Below are positions 1 through 6,727 of a DNA stretch of 40,635 nt, piece after piece. Under the pieces are notes generated by a model. That model made no database searches and was not told the origin of the DNA. It worked only from the letters and a program-made list of their open reading frames with translations. The stretch is from positions 1 through 40,635 of the forward strand of contig CALWDJ010000019.1 of assembly GCA_944376655.1 (NCBI GenBank), written 5' to 3'. The position numbers and the translations under genes are program-made. Source of the stretch: an uncultured Clostridia bacterium (GTDB taxonomy: Bacteria > Bacillota > Clostridia > Oscillospirales > Acutalibacteraceae). Within the stretch, counting starts at the first letter, position 1, and each line of letters starts with the position of its first letter.

Positions 1-158
1 ATGTCGGGAAGAAGCTGGATATCCGGGCAGCACTGTGCTGACTCCCATTTGGAGACTGCTTGATTGGTTACGCCAAGCGCGTTGGCCAGTTCTTCTTGCG
101 TAAGACCTTTCTGTTTTCTCAGAAAGGCAATCTGTTCATTGATTTTAATTGTAGACAT
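1..158 (-). CDS. XRE-family HTH transcriptional regulator, N-terminus only (runs off the left edge)
   Basis: The minus strand opens with ATG at 158 behind an AGGTG ribosome binding site. The visible 52 residues begin [18 protein letters not shown] and continue with [20 protein letters not shown], the standard Cro/C1 helix-turn-helix signature with the Q-V-S-K-W recognition helix. The rest lies outside the window, so any sensor or membrane domain is unknown. A promoter with an overlapping inverted repeat lies just upstream, which fits autoregulation. The HTH family is clear; the regulated target is not. Confidence 0.85.
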   Translation of the reverse strand, partial: MSTIKINEQIAFLRKQKGLTQEELANALGVTNQAVSKWESAQCCPDIQLLPD

Positions 159-185
159 AAAAACACCTCGCATTTGTTATTTTAC

Positions 186-220
186 AGCTGCAATTATATT
201 TTACGTATATGCAGCTCCAA
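186..220 (-). promoter_or_regulatory. Promoter with overlapping inverted repeat, likely autoregulatory operator
   Basis: On the minus strand a -35 like TTGGAG (220-215) and a -10 TATAAT (198-193) are separated by 16 bases. The arms AGCTGCA (186-192) and TGCAGCT (210-216) form an inverted repeat bracketing the -10 element. This is a typical place for an XRE-type repressor to bind, here plausibly the product of the gene at 1-158. Operator function is inferred from position and symmetry only. Confidence 0.5.
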
Positions 221-290
221 AAACAATGACGGATCAGTTTGATGAGCATATATTTTGTCCAACCGCCGGTTGGACAGTTCGGTATAAAAG

Positions 291-374
291 TGACGCACGA
301 TAAAATACGCAGAATTACGTTATCTCATCAGTTGTTCGGTACGGTATTGCCAAAATCTGAAACGGTGCGCGCAT
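291..374 (-). pseudogene. Remnant of a NUDIX hydrolase gene (5' end with in-frame stop)
   Basis: Behind a good GGAGG ribosome binding site, ATG at 374 starts MRAPFQILAIPYRTTDEIT and then meets a TAA at 317-315. Reading on in the same frame gives FCVFYRAS, so the stop interrupts what looks like one continuous reading. From memory of the family, many NUDIX hydrolases start MRAPFQVL.IPYR and continue with a FCVF.R segment. The similarity ends near 291, before any NUDIX box, so this is a truncated and stopped remnant. Assignment rests on about 27 residues and is tentative. Confidence 0.4.
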
Positions 375-1112
375 TTTTGTCCTCCTTCAAATTTAATTTT
401 ACGGTCATTTTTCGTTATTTTACTATAAAAAATTATAACATATTGCGGTGTTTGGCACAACAAACAATAATTTTTATATTAAAAGTATTTTTACCTGATT
501 TTAAATTATGAGGTTTACAGTGTGTGCGAACGTTCTTATGCAGTATTTTTTGTGAACCCGCTGTATTTTAGATATTTATTACCGGAAAAACGCATAAACA
601 TTTGACAGAAATTCTGTTCGCCGGTAAAATCAATATACTCAATATGTTTATGATATAAGCACTGCTTGTATCCTGACAGCAGAATAGCCTGCCGATGGTA
701 TACAGTGGGGAAGCACGGCAGGCGATGGAAAACGGCCGCGTAAGAGGCTGCGCACCGATAAATAGGGTGAATAAACATAGGCTTAAAAACCAATTCGACA
801 GCAGCAGTTAAGCGTCCTTAAATTTTGTGGCTTGTCCGCAAGGGGAAAAAATTTATCCTAATAGTATGAACACCGCGCCTTTTTTGGGAAAAATGAATTT
901 TACAGTATACGACATTGCAATATTGCGGAGAGTATTCTTGATATCGTCAAAAGCATATATGGCACAAAGCAATACACAGAAGACAAATAATTTGCTTTTG
1001 CAGCGGCGATAAGTATGTGGCAATAAACATAATCCGGCGGTTTTCAGCATACAATTAAATAGTCGCCGGGCGCACAGAAATAAGCACGGGCGCCCGCAGG
1101 GGAGTTGATTGT
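375..1112. other. Long intergenic region without a convincing gene
   Basis: This AT-rich 0.7 kb stretch lacks a frame with both a ribosome binding site and family-like protein sequence; the open frames in it look like chance. The right end carries the spoIIID promoter. Just before spoIIID, CGGGCGC (near 1068) can pair with GCGCCCG (near 1091), a short hairpin immediately upstream of its ribosome binding site. I see nothing else I can name. Confidence 0.5.
1028..1055 (+). promoter_or_regulatory. Putative sigma-E-type sporulation promoter of spoIIID
   Basis: The -10 element CATACAAT at 1048-1055 matches the known mother-cell sigma-E consensus (CATACAnT). An upstream CATAAT at 1028-1033 sits 14 bases away, the spacing usual for sigma-E promoters. 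In Bacillus subtilis spoIIID is transcribed by sigma-E. The match is by eye. Confidence 0.55.
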
Positions 1113-1376
1113 ATGAAAGAGCCGGCACAGGACAGGGCGGAGATACTCGGGGAATACATACTTGACACCGGAGCCACCGTAAGGGCGGCGGCAAAGGTTT
1201 TTAAAATCAGCAAATCCACCGTACATAAAGATGTTACCGAGCGGCTCTGCCATGAAAATCCGCAGCTTTACAGGCAGGTAAAGCAGGTACTTGAGAAAAA
1301 CAAGCAGGAGAGACATATACGCGGCGGAATGGCGACCAAGCGTAAGTACAAGGGTGAGGAGTTAAAAAGTCTTTGA
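1113..1376 (+). CDS. spoIIID: Sporulation transcriptional regulator SpoIIID
   Basis: SpoIIID is a small DNA-binding protein that switches mother-cell gene expression between the sigma-E and sigma-K stages of sporulation. The 87 residues match the family's usual size. An HTH spans about residues 22-46 with the hallmark SKSTVHKDVTERL, followed by a basic tail containing RHIRGGMATKRKYK, which corresponds to the DNA-contacting C-terminal region. ATG at 1113 follows a GGGGAG ribosome binding site and a sigma-E-like promoter. It implies that the organism sporulates or recently did. The gene stands alone; no terminator is evident before the thiT promoter. Confidence 0.95.
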   Translation: MKEPAQDRAEILGEYILDTGATVRAAAKVFKISKSTVHKDVTERLCHENPQLYRQVKQVLEKNKQERHIRGGMATKRKYKGEELKSL

Positions 1377-1399
1377 CGCGCTGTTTTTTGCGGCGGCGC

Positions 1400-1428
1400 T
1401 TGACAAGGGAATAACAAAGTGATATAAT
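1400..1428 (+). promoter_or_regulatory. Sigma-A promoter of the thiT leader
   Basis: A perfect TTGACA (1400-1405), 17-base spacer and TATAAT (1423-1428) lie directly upstream of the TPP riboswitch. Confidence 0.85.
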
Positions 1429-1436
1429 CATTTTGC

Positions 1437-1534
1437 AATTCAGGGAGCTTGATGAAACTCAGGCTGAGAGGGAGTCCGTCTTTTGACTATGGCTCCGACC
1501 TGCGACCTGATACGGATAATGCCGTCGTAGGGAA
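1437..1534 (+). ncRNA. TPP riboswitch
   Basis: The leader contains the conserved THI-box blocks in order: GGGAGCTT, CTGAGAGGGAGTCC, GACCTGATACGGATAATGCC and the closing CGTAGGGAA. It lies between a strong promoter and a terminator hairpin, with a thiamine transporter gene next. Thiamine pyrophosphate binding would favour the terminator and shut off import. The sequence signature and the gene downstream agree. Confidence 0.93.
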
Positions 1535-1550
1535 ATACACAAAATGTATT

Positions 1551-1580
1551 GCCGCGGGCATTTCTGCCCGCGGTTTTTTT
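1551..1580 (+). terminator. Riboswitch expression-platform terminator
   Basis: CCGCGGGCA (1552-1560) pairs perfectly with TGCCCGCGG (1565-1573) and is followed by seven T. It sits between the TPP aptamer and thiT. Confidence 0.88.
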
Positions 1581-1643
1581 ATTCGCCGGGGAATTGCAGA
1601 AAATAAAAGAAGCCGGTTTTATCCGGCAAAGGAGAGTAAAAAA

Positions 1644-2228
1644 ATGGAAATGAAAAACAAACCTGTTTACAAGCTTGCTTTAAGCGCTATATTTGTGGCG
1701 CTCGCTACCGGACTCAGCTTCATTAAAATCTGGGAAATGCCGCTCGGCGGCTCGATAACTCTGCTGAGTATGCTGCCAATCACTATGATTTCAATTATGC
1801 TGGGACTTAAATGGGGAATCGGCAGCGCGTTCGTTTATTCGCTTATCCAGCTTATGTTCGGTATATCTGAGGTGCTTAGCTGGGGTCTTACGCCTGTAAT
1901 GCTTGTCGGCACAATGCTGCTTGATTACATACTCGCCTTTACGGTTCTCGGAGTGGCAGGAGCATTTGTTAAAAAAGGCTACACCGGAATATGTGCGGGT
2001 GTTGTTCTTGCTCTCGGACTGAGATTTCTCAGCCATTTCCTGTCGGGCATTATAATTTTCCAAAAACTTGATCAGTTCGAGCTTTTCGGTACTCTGTTTG
2101 CCAACCGTCCGTATCTGTATTCTTTCTGCTACAACGGATTCTATATGATTCCGGAAATAATCATCACAACAATAGCTGCGGTACTTCTTTTCCGTATGTC
2201 TTCGGTCAAGAAGCTGATGGCACAGTAA
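1644..2228 (+). CDS. thiT: Thiamine ECF transporter substrate-binding subunit ThiT
   Basis: ThiT is the membrane S component that binds thiamine and docks on a shared energy-coupling module (EcfT and two ATPases), which is not in this window. The 195-residue protein has about six hydrophobic segments and begins MEMKNKPVYKLALSAIFVAL, typical of the YuaJ/ThiT family. ATG at 1644 follows GGAG at 1631; a longer open frame starting at 1449 would begin inside the riboswitch and is rejected. The TPP riboswitch upstream supports the substrate. A terminator follows at 2248-2279. Confidence 0.92.
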   Translation: MEMKNKPVYKLALSAIFVALATGLSFIKIWEMPLGGSITLLSMLPITMISIMLGLKWGIGSAFVYSLIQLMFGISEVLSWGLTPVMLVGTMLLDYILAFTVLGVAGAFVKKGYTGICAGVVLALGLRFLSHFLSGIIIFQKLDQFELFGTLFANRPYLYSFCYNGFYMIPEIIITTIAAVLLFRMSSVKKLMAQ

Positions 2229-2247
2229 TTTATTACAATTTAATAAA

Positions 2248-2279
2248 CGCCGGGGTACAGAAACTCCGGCGGTTTTTTT
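2248..2279 (+). terminator. Terminator after thiT
   Basis: CGCCGGGG pairs with CTCCGGCG around a short loop, followed by seven T. It lies at the convergent junction with the MBL-fold gene. Confidence 0.85.
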
Positions 2280-3156
2280 ATGCTTTTTTCCAGTAAAGTC
2301 TGTTGTCTTTAAAGTCGGCGGTAATTTCGCCCTTATCGTGCAGAAAAGAAAGATATGAGCGCACGGTGCTGCCTATTACGGCGTTCTGGACAAAATTCAT
2401 TGCAATCGAATACCTGTCAAAAATACCGGCGATAACATCTTCGCAGGTTGAGGGGGAGGCGCATATATCGAGCACGGCTTCACAGATTTCGAGGGTTACC
2501 TCCTTATTCAGTCGGGCGAGCGGCTTTATTTCCTCCTGCGGCAATGCGTGCGAGGGGATAAACAGCCGTCCCTCGAGATTTTTAAGGCGGTCAAGGCTCT
2601 CAAGGTGCTTTCCGGGGTCGTACAGAAAGCTGACGCGGTATTTTCCGAGAATATTCTCTCCCACAACCGCGTCGCCTAAAAACCATACGCCGTCAGGCGT
2701 GCCGACCGCCGCCATCGCGAAGGAATGACCGTCGAACCGCTTTATTTCGAGCCCTTCGGGAAGAACGGCGGTCTCAAGCGGCTTCGCGCTGCTGCCCGCA
2801 GCGTAAAGAAATTTTGTTTTTATTCCGTCGAACGGTCTTCCGCCGAACAGAAAGGACGGCTCAAGCACAGGATATTCGGTATAGCAGCAGTCCTCGCCCG
2901 GGGCATAAATTTCACAGCCGGTACGCTCCTCAAGCAGGTGATTGCCGCCTATATGGTCGGCGTGGGAATGGGTGTTTATTATCATTTTAAGATTAAGTCC
3001 GTTTGCCTCAAGGAGCCTGAGCGCCTTTTTGCCGGCGTCCTTGTCGTTGCCGCTGTCGATAAGGCAGGCATCACGGTCATTTATAAGGTATACGCCCATA
3101 TTTGTGGGACTGTCGATGTAAAATGTCCGTTCTCCGGCTTTATTAAGTGAATACAT
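2278..3156 (-). CDS. MBL-fold (metallo-beta-lactamase superfamily) hydrolase
   Basis: This 292-residue protein carries the zinc-binding motif THSHADHIGG near residues 62-71 and later metal-ligand candidates in GDAVVGEN and SHALP. The first 210 residues form the MBL fold; the last 80 look helical and winged-helix-like, as in many MBL hydrolases that act on thioesters or similar small molecules. ATG at 3156 follows GGAGG. The gene is isolated, facing thiT, so context gives no substrate. Possible roles include glyoxalase-II-like hydrolysis, but I cannot choose. Confidence 0.85.
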   Translation of the reverse strand: MYSLNKAGERTFYIDSPTNMGVYLINDRDACLIDSGNDKDAGKKALRLLEANGLNLKMIINTHSHADHIGGNHLLEERTGCEIYAPGEDCCYTEYPVLEPSFLFGGRPFDGIKTKFLYAAGSSAKPLETAVLPEGLEIKRFDGHSFAMAAVGTPDGVWFLGDAVVGENILGKYRVSFLYDPGKHLESLDRLKNLEGRLFIPSHALPQEEIKPLARLNKEVTLEICEAVLDICASPSTCEDVIAGIFDRYSIAMNFVQNAVIGSTVRSYLSFLHDKGEITADFKDNRLYWKKA

Positions 3157-3295
3157 AAAAAATTCCTCCGTTTATTCGGGAGTATATCACAGGGCGAAGC
3201 TGATTTCAAGCGTGTTTTGGTTGTTTTCCCGTAAATTGACACTTGTTTTTTGTGCGCTTTTATGGTAGAATGGCGGGAAGAAAGAGGTGAAGCGC

Positions 3296-3733
3296 GTGAA
3301 GTTTATCTTCGGCAGCTTTAAACGTGCCTTTTTTAACAAAAAATTTATCGGCTTCTGCCTTATAGGAATACTAAATACATTCAACACGGCGTTTTTCTCG
3401 TGGCTCGCCCATTTAAGGCTGCAGGAAAACATTTCGGCTTATATAGGATATTTTGTATCGCTTTCGGTTAATTATGTCCTTAACAGCCTGATTGTTTTCA
3501 AAAACAGGCTTGGAATAAGGCGCTATCTCAGATTTCTGCTGTCATATATACCGAATTTTGTAATATATACGCTGGTTACGCTGCTGACTATAAACGTCTG
3601 CAATATGGACCAGTTCTGGGCAACCGTGCTTGCCACAATGGCGGGAGCGCCGATAACCTTTGTTATAATAAAGCTCTATGCTTTCGGCAAGGTTAAAGGC
3701 GAAAAGTCAGGCGCCGGAAAAAATTTTTTGTAA
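3296..3733 (+). CDS. GtrA-like four-helix membrane protein
   Basis: The protein has four hydrophobic segments and the family-like opening FIGFCLIGILNTFNTAFFSWL, then FVSLSVNYVLNSLIVFK, matching GtrA/DPMS-type proteins that help flip or transfer polyprenyl-linked sugars. I prefer GTG at 3296, seven bases after AGAGGTG at 3283-3289; the GTG at 3287 lies within that ribosome binding site. The product would be 145 residues, normal for the family. No glycosyltransferase is adjacent, so the sugar handled is unknown. Confidence 0.85.
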   Translation: MKFIFGSFKRAFFNKKFIGFCLIGILNTFNTAFFSWLAHLRLQENISAYIGYFVSLSVNYVLNSLIVFKNRLGIRRYLRFLLSYIPNFVIYTLVTLLTINVCNMDQFWATVLATMAGAPITFVIIKLYAFGKVKGEKSGAGKNFL

Positions 3734-3747
3734 AAAAGAAAAAACTG

Positions 3748-3776
3748 TTGACAAAATAAAAAAGCGGTGTTATACT
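3748..3776 (+). promoter_or_regulatory. Promoter of the first T-box leader
   Basis: TTGACA (3748-3753), 17-base spacer and TATACT (3771-3776) place the transcript start just before the conserved GACGAAGA of the leader. Confidence 0.85.
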
Positions 3777-3792
3777 ATTTGAAAATTGATAA

Positions 3793-4056
3793 AGGCATTG
3801 ACGAAGACGGTCCGGAATGACTGCTTTAAGAGAGCCGGTGGTTGGTGTGAACCGGCAGTACGTATTCCAGAGTGACCCATCGCTTCCGAGCCGGAGCACT
3901 GAATTCGCAAGACAGTAGGTTCTCCCGTGATTGCTGCGTAAAGGCATAGGGATTGTTGGATCCCAAGAGGTGGCGGTTTTTCAGCCGCAATTTGAGTGGT
4001 ACCGCGGATGTGTATTCACACCCGTCTCAAGGATTTCTTGAGACGGGTGTTTTTTA
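3793..4056 (+). ncRNA. T-box leader 1 (uncharged-tRNA sensor)
   Basis: The leader starts with GACGAAGA, contains the stem I distal block AGAGAG-stem-GGTTGGTGTGAA-stem, the AAAGGCATAGGGATTG region, and the T-box itself, GAGTGGTACCGCGG at 3995-4008. A terminator follows. Uncharged tRNA would pair its NCCA end with TGGT, which implies discriminator base A, and its anticodon with the specifier. By position relative to CTTCCGAG (canonical CTTTGAG), the specifier reads ATC (Ile) at 3879-3881 followed by a purine, but the usual preceding GAA is absent. The T-box call is firm; the Ile reading is tentative. Confidence 0.92.
4019..4056 (+). terminator. T-box 1 terminator
   Basis: CACCCGTCTCAAG pairs with CTTGAGACGGGTG and six T follow. 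The 5' arm lies just downstream of the TGGTACCGCGG box, as needed for the antiterminator/terminator choice. Confidence 0.9.
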
Positions 4057-4078
4057 TTATACAAAGGAGGCATTTAAA

Positions 4079-6349
4079 ATGGCAACAGTATCAACCGACA
4101 GTCAGCTTAAAGAGGTTGCGGTGAGAATCCGAGAAATGCGTGAGATATGCGGCATTTCCGAGGCTGATATGGCGCAGAAAACAGAGGTAAGCACAGAAGA
4201 ATACAGACTTTACGAGGAAGGAAAAAAGGATTTTCCCTTCACCTTTATACATAAATGCTCGCTCGCTTTCGGAATCGGCATTACCGACCTGCTTGAGGGA
4301 CAGAGCGCCCACCTTTCCTCCTACACCGTGACCCGCAAGGGTCAGGGTCAGCAGACCGCGAAAGAGGACGGAATCGAGATACAGAACTTAGCCCCGCTTT
4401 TCAGAAAGAAGATAGCCGAGCCGTACTGGGTAAGATACGAGTACCATTCCGAGCTTCAGGATAAGCCGATACATCTCACAAAGCATTCCGGTCAGGAGTT
4501 CGACTTTGTAATGAGCGGCAGGCTTAAGGTCCAGATAGGTGAAAACGTCGAGTATCTGAGCGAGGGAGACAGCATTTATTACAACTCCTCAACCCCTCAC
4601 GGAATGATAGCGGTTGACGGCAGGGACTGCCTGTTTGTCGCCGTGGTGCTTCCGGGCGAGGACGTAAAGGAGGACATAATCCGCGGCACGATAGTCTCTG
4701 CCCATTCCGGCACGAAGGAATACGTTTCCTCAAAGTTTATCGAGACGGTTGAGGACGAGAACGGCGTGCTTCAGAAGATAGACTTCAAAAATGAGGATAA
4801 GTTCAATTTCGGCTTTGATATCGTTGACGCGATAGCCAAGAAAAATCCCGACAAGCTGGCTATGCTTCATATAGATAAAAACAAGACCGAGCGCAGATTT
4901 ACCTTCAATGATATGAAGCGTGCTTCCAACCAGTGCGCCAACTATTTCAAGTCTTTAGGCATAAAGAAAGGCGACCGCGTAATGCTGGTGCTTAAAAGGC
5001 ATTATCAGTTCTGGTACGCGATACTGGCGCTTCACAAGCTCGGGGCGATAGCGATACCCGCTACCAACCTTCTGCAGCAGCACGATTTTGAGTACCGCTT
5101 CAACGCGGCGGACGTAAGCGCCATAGTCTGCACCGCCGACGGTGACGCCGCGCATCAGGTGGATCTGGCGGAGCCTTCAAGCCCGACTCTTAAAACCAAG
5201 ATACTCGTAGGCGGCAAGCGTGACGGCTGGCACGACTTTGACGAGGAGTTCCAGCTGTTCAGCGCGCATTTCTACCGCACCGAGGACACCGCCTGCGGCG
5301 ACGACCTTATGCTTATGTTCTTTACCTCGGGAACCACGGGATACCCGAAGATAGCCGCCCACAGCTATAAATACGCGCTCGGGCACTACATAACCGCCAA
5401 ATACTGGCACGGCGTTGACGAAAACGGTCTGCACTTCACGATTTCAGAGACCGGCTGGGGCAAGGCGCTCTGGGGCAAGCTGTACGGTCAGTGGCTCTGC
5501 GAGGGCGCGGTATTCACCTACGACTTTGACCGCTTTGACGCGTCGGATATACTCCCGATGTTCGCGAAGTACAATATAACCACCTTCTGCGCTCCGCCTA
5601 CGATGCTTCGTATGATGATAAAGGAAGATATCTCAAAATACGACCTTTCGTCGATAAAGCATATGACCACGGCGGGCGAGGCGCTTAACCCCGAGGTTTA
5701 CAGGCAGTTTGAGAAAGCTACGGGGCTTCAGATAATGGAGGGCTTCGGTCAGACCGAGCTTACTCTTGTCATAGCCAATCTTATGGGCAATCCGCACAAG
5801 CTCGGCTCAATGGGCATGCCCACCCCGCTTTACGATGTCGATATACTTGACCCGGACGGCAATCCGGTACCCGACGGCGAGACCGGCGAGATAGTGGTAA
5901 AAACCTCCGAGAAAGTGCCCTGCGGTCTGTTCGAGGGCTACTACAAGAACGAGGAAAAGACAAAAGAGGTATGGCACGACGGTTATTATCATACCGGCGA
6001 TACCGCCTGGAGAGACGAGGACGGCTTCTACTGGTACGTCGGCCGTGTGGACGATGTTATCAAGTCTTCGGGCTACCGCATAGGGCCGTTCGAGATAGAA
6101 AGCGTTATAATGGAGCTTCCCTATGTGCTTGAGTGCGGCGTTTCCGCCGCGCCCGACGAGATACGCGGACAGGTGGTAAAGGCGAGCGTAGTGCTTGTAA
6201 AGGGCACCGAGGGCACCGAGGAGCTTAAAAAGGAAATCCAGAACTATGTTAAGCAGCACACCGCTCCTTACAAGTATCCGAGGATAGTGGAGTTCAAGAC
6301 CGAGCTGCCCAAGACCATAAGCGGAAAGATACAGCGCAACAAGCTGTAA
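4079..6349 (+). CDS. XRE-HTH / cupin / AMP-forming acyl-CoA synthetase fusion, copy 1
   Basis: Three parts are visible in 756 residues. Residues about 10-72 form an XRE-type HTH (VRIREMREICGISEADMAQK). Residues about 125-200 form a cupin (HSGQEFDFVMSGRLKVQIG and STPHGM). Residues about 255-756 form an ANL-family ligase with FFTSGTTGYPK (~414), EGFGQTE, YHTGD, DDVIKSSGYRIGPFEIE and the C-terminal catalytic lysine motif PKTISGKIQRNK. The ligase resembles short/medium-chain acyl-CoA synthetases and would activate an acid with ATP and CoA. ATG at 4079 follows AAAGGAGG; a longer frame from 3953 would lie in the T-box. Substrate is inferred, not shown: a branched-chain or aryl acid fits the neighbours. 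The HTH and cupin could sense the product or serve as relics of a fused regulator. Confidence 0.9.
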   Translation: MATVSTDSQLKEVAVRIREMREICGISEADMAQKTEVSTEEYRLYEEGKKDFPFTFIHKCSLAFGIGITDLLEGQSAHLSSYTVTRKGQGQQTAKEDGIEIQNLAPLFRKKIAEPYWVRYEYHSELQDKPIHLTKHSGQEFDFVMSGRLKVQIGENVEYLSEGDSIYYNSSTPHGMIAVDGRDCLFVAVVLPGEDVKEDIIRGTIVSAHSGTKEYVSSKFIETVEDENGVLQKIDFKNEDKFNFGFDIVDAIAKKNPDKLAMLHIDKNKTERRFTFNDMKRASNQCANYFKSLGIKKGDRVMLVLKRHYQFWYAILALHKLGAIAIPATNLLQQHDFEYRFNAADVSAIVCTADGDAAHQVDLAEPSSPTLKTKILVGGKRDGWHDFDEEFQLFSAHFYRTEDTACGDDLMLMFFTSGTTGYPKIAAHSYKYALGHYITAKYWHGVDENGLHFTISETGWGKALWGKLYGQWLCEGAVFTYDFDRFDASDILPMFAKYNITTFCAPPTMLRMMIKEDISKYDLSSIKHMTTAGEALNPEVYRQFEKATGLQIMEGFGQTELTLVIANLMGNPHKLGSMGMPTPLYDVDILDPDGNPVPDGETGEIVVKTSEKVPCGLFEGYYKNEEKTKEVWHDGYYHTGDTAWRDEDGFYWYVGRVDDVIKSSGYRIGPFEIESVIMELPYVLECGVSAAPDEIRGQVVKASVVLVKGTEGTEELKKEIQNYVKQHTAPYKYPRIVEFKTELPKTISGKIQRNKL

Positions 6350-6369
6350 AAGTATTTTATCTAAAAATA

Positions 6370-6398
6370 TTGACAAATTCCTTTTGTTGTGATAAGAT
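6370..6398 (+). promoter_or_regulatory. Promoter of the second T-box leader
   Basis: TTGACA (6370-6375), 17-base spacer and TAAGAT (6393-6398) lie just after copy 1 of the fusion gene. The second unit therefore has its own start. Confidence 0.8.
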
Positions 6399-6405
6399 GT
6401 ATTAC

Positions 6406-6693
6406 ATCAAAAAACAAAGGCGCTGACGAAGAGGATACGGCTGATGCTTTTAAAGAGAGATAACGGCTGGTGCGAGTTATCAGAGAAAGGCCTGTATTTG
6501 TAGCTTCCGAGCCGGGAGGAAGAAAGTTTGAAACGAGTAGAACCTCCCCGTGACTGCTGCGTAAAGGCATAGGAATTGTTTGATTCCAAGAGTGGCGGCT
6601 TTTCTGCCGCAATTTGAGTGGTACCGCGGGCTACCGATATATATGTATTTCGGCGCTCGTCTCAAAGTCATAACTTTGGGACGAGCGTTTTTT
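6406..6693 (+). ncRNA. T-box leader 2 (uncharged-tRNA sensor)
   Basis: The layout matches leader 1: GACGAAGA, AGAGAG-stem-GGCTGGTGCGAG-stem, TAAAGGCATAGGAATTG and the box GAGTGGTACCGCGG at 6616-6629, then a terminator. TGGT again implies a tRNA with discriminator A. In the equivalent position before CTTCCGAG the triplet is GTA (Val) at 6500-6502, followed by G. As in leader 1 the canonical GAA before the specifier is missing, so the Val reading is tentative. It controls the long operon that includes the oxidoreductase and aminotransferase. Confidence 0.92.
6654..6693 (+). terminator. T-box 2 terminator
   Basis: CGCTCGTC.CAAAGT pairs with ACTTTG.GACGAGCG and is followed by six T, ahead of the ribosome binding site of copy 2. 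Confidence 0.9.
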
Positions 6694-6727
6694 CGTCCCG
6701 AAAGGCTGAAGCCGAGGAGGAAAAAGT

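Noticed and set aside
853-1194. Minus-strand open frame across the spoIIID promoter and start
   Set aside because: No ribosome binding site, cysteine-rich chance composition, and it overlaps a clear gene on the other strand.
1449-1643. N-terminal extension of thiT to 259 residues
   Set aside because: The extra 65 codons cover the TPP riboswitch and its terminator; ATG 1644 has the ribosome binding site.
3953-4078. Longer start for fusion copy 1
   Set aside because: This part is the T-box antiterminator and terminator; AAAGGAGG precedes ATG 4079.
3860-6500. Phenylalanine specifiers TTC (leader 1) and TTT (leader 2) in the TATTC/TATTT segment
   Set aside because: They are too far from the CTTCCGAG landmark, and the TTC is followed by C rather than a purine. 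A phenylacetate-to-phenylalanine route remains an alternative.
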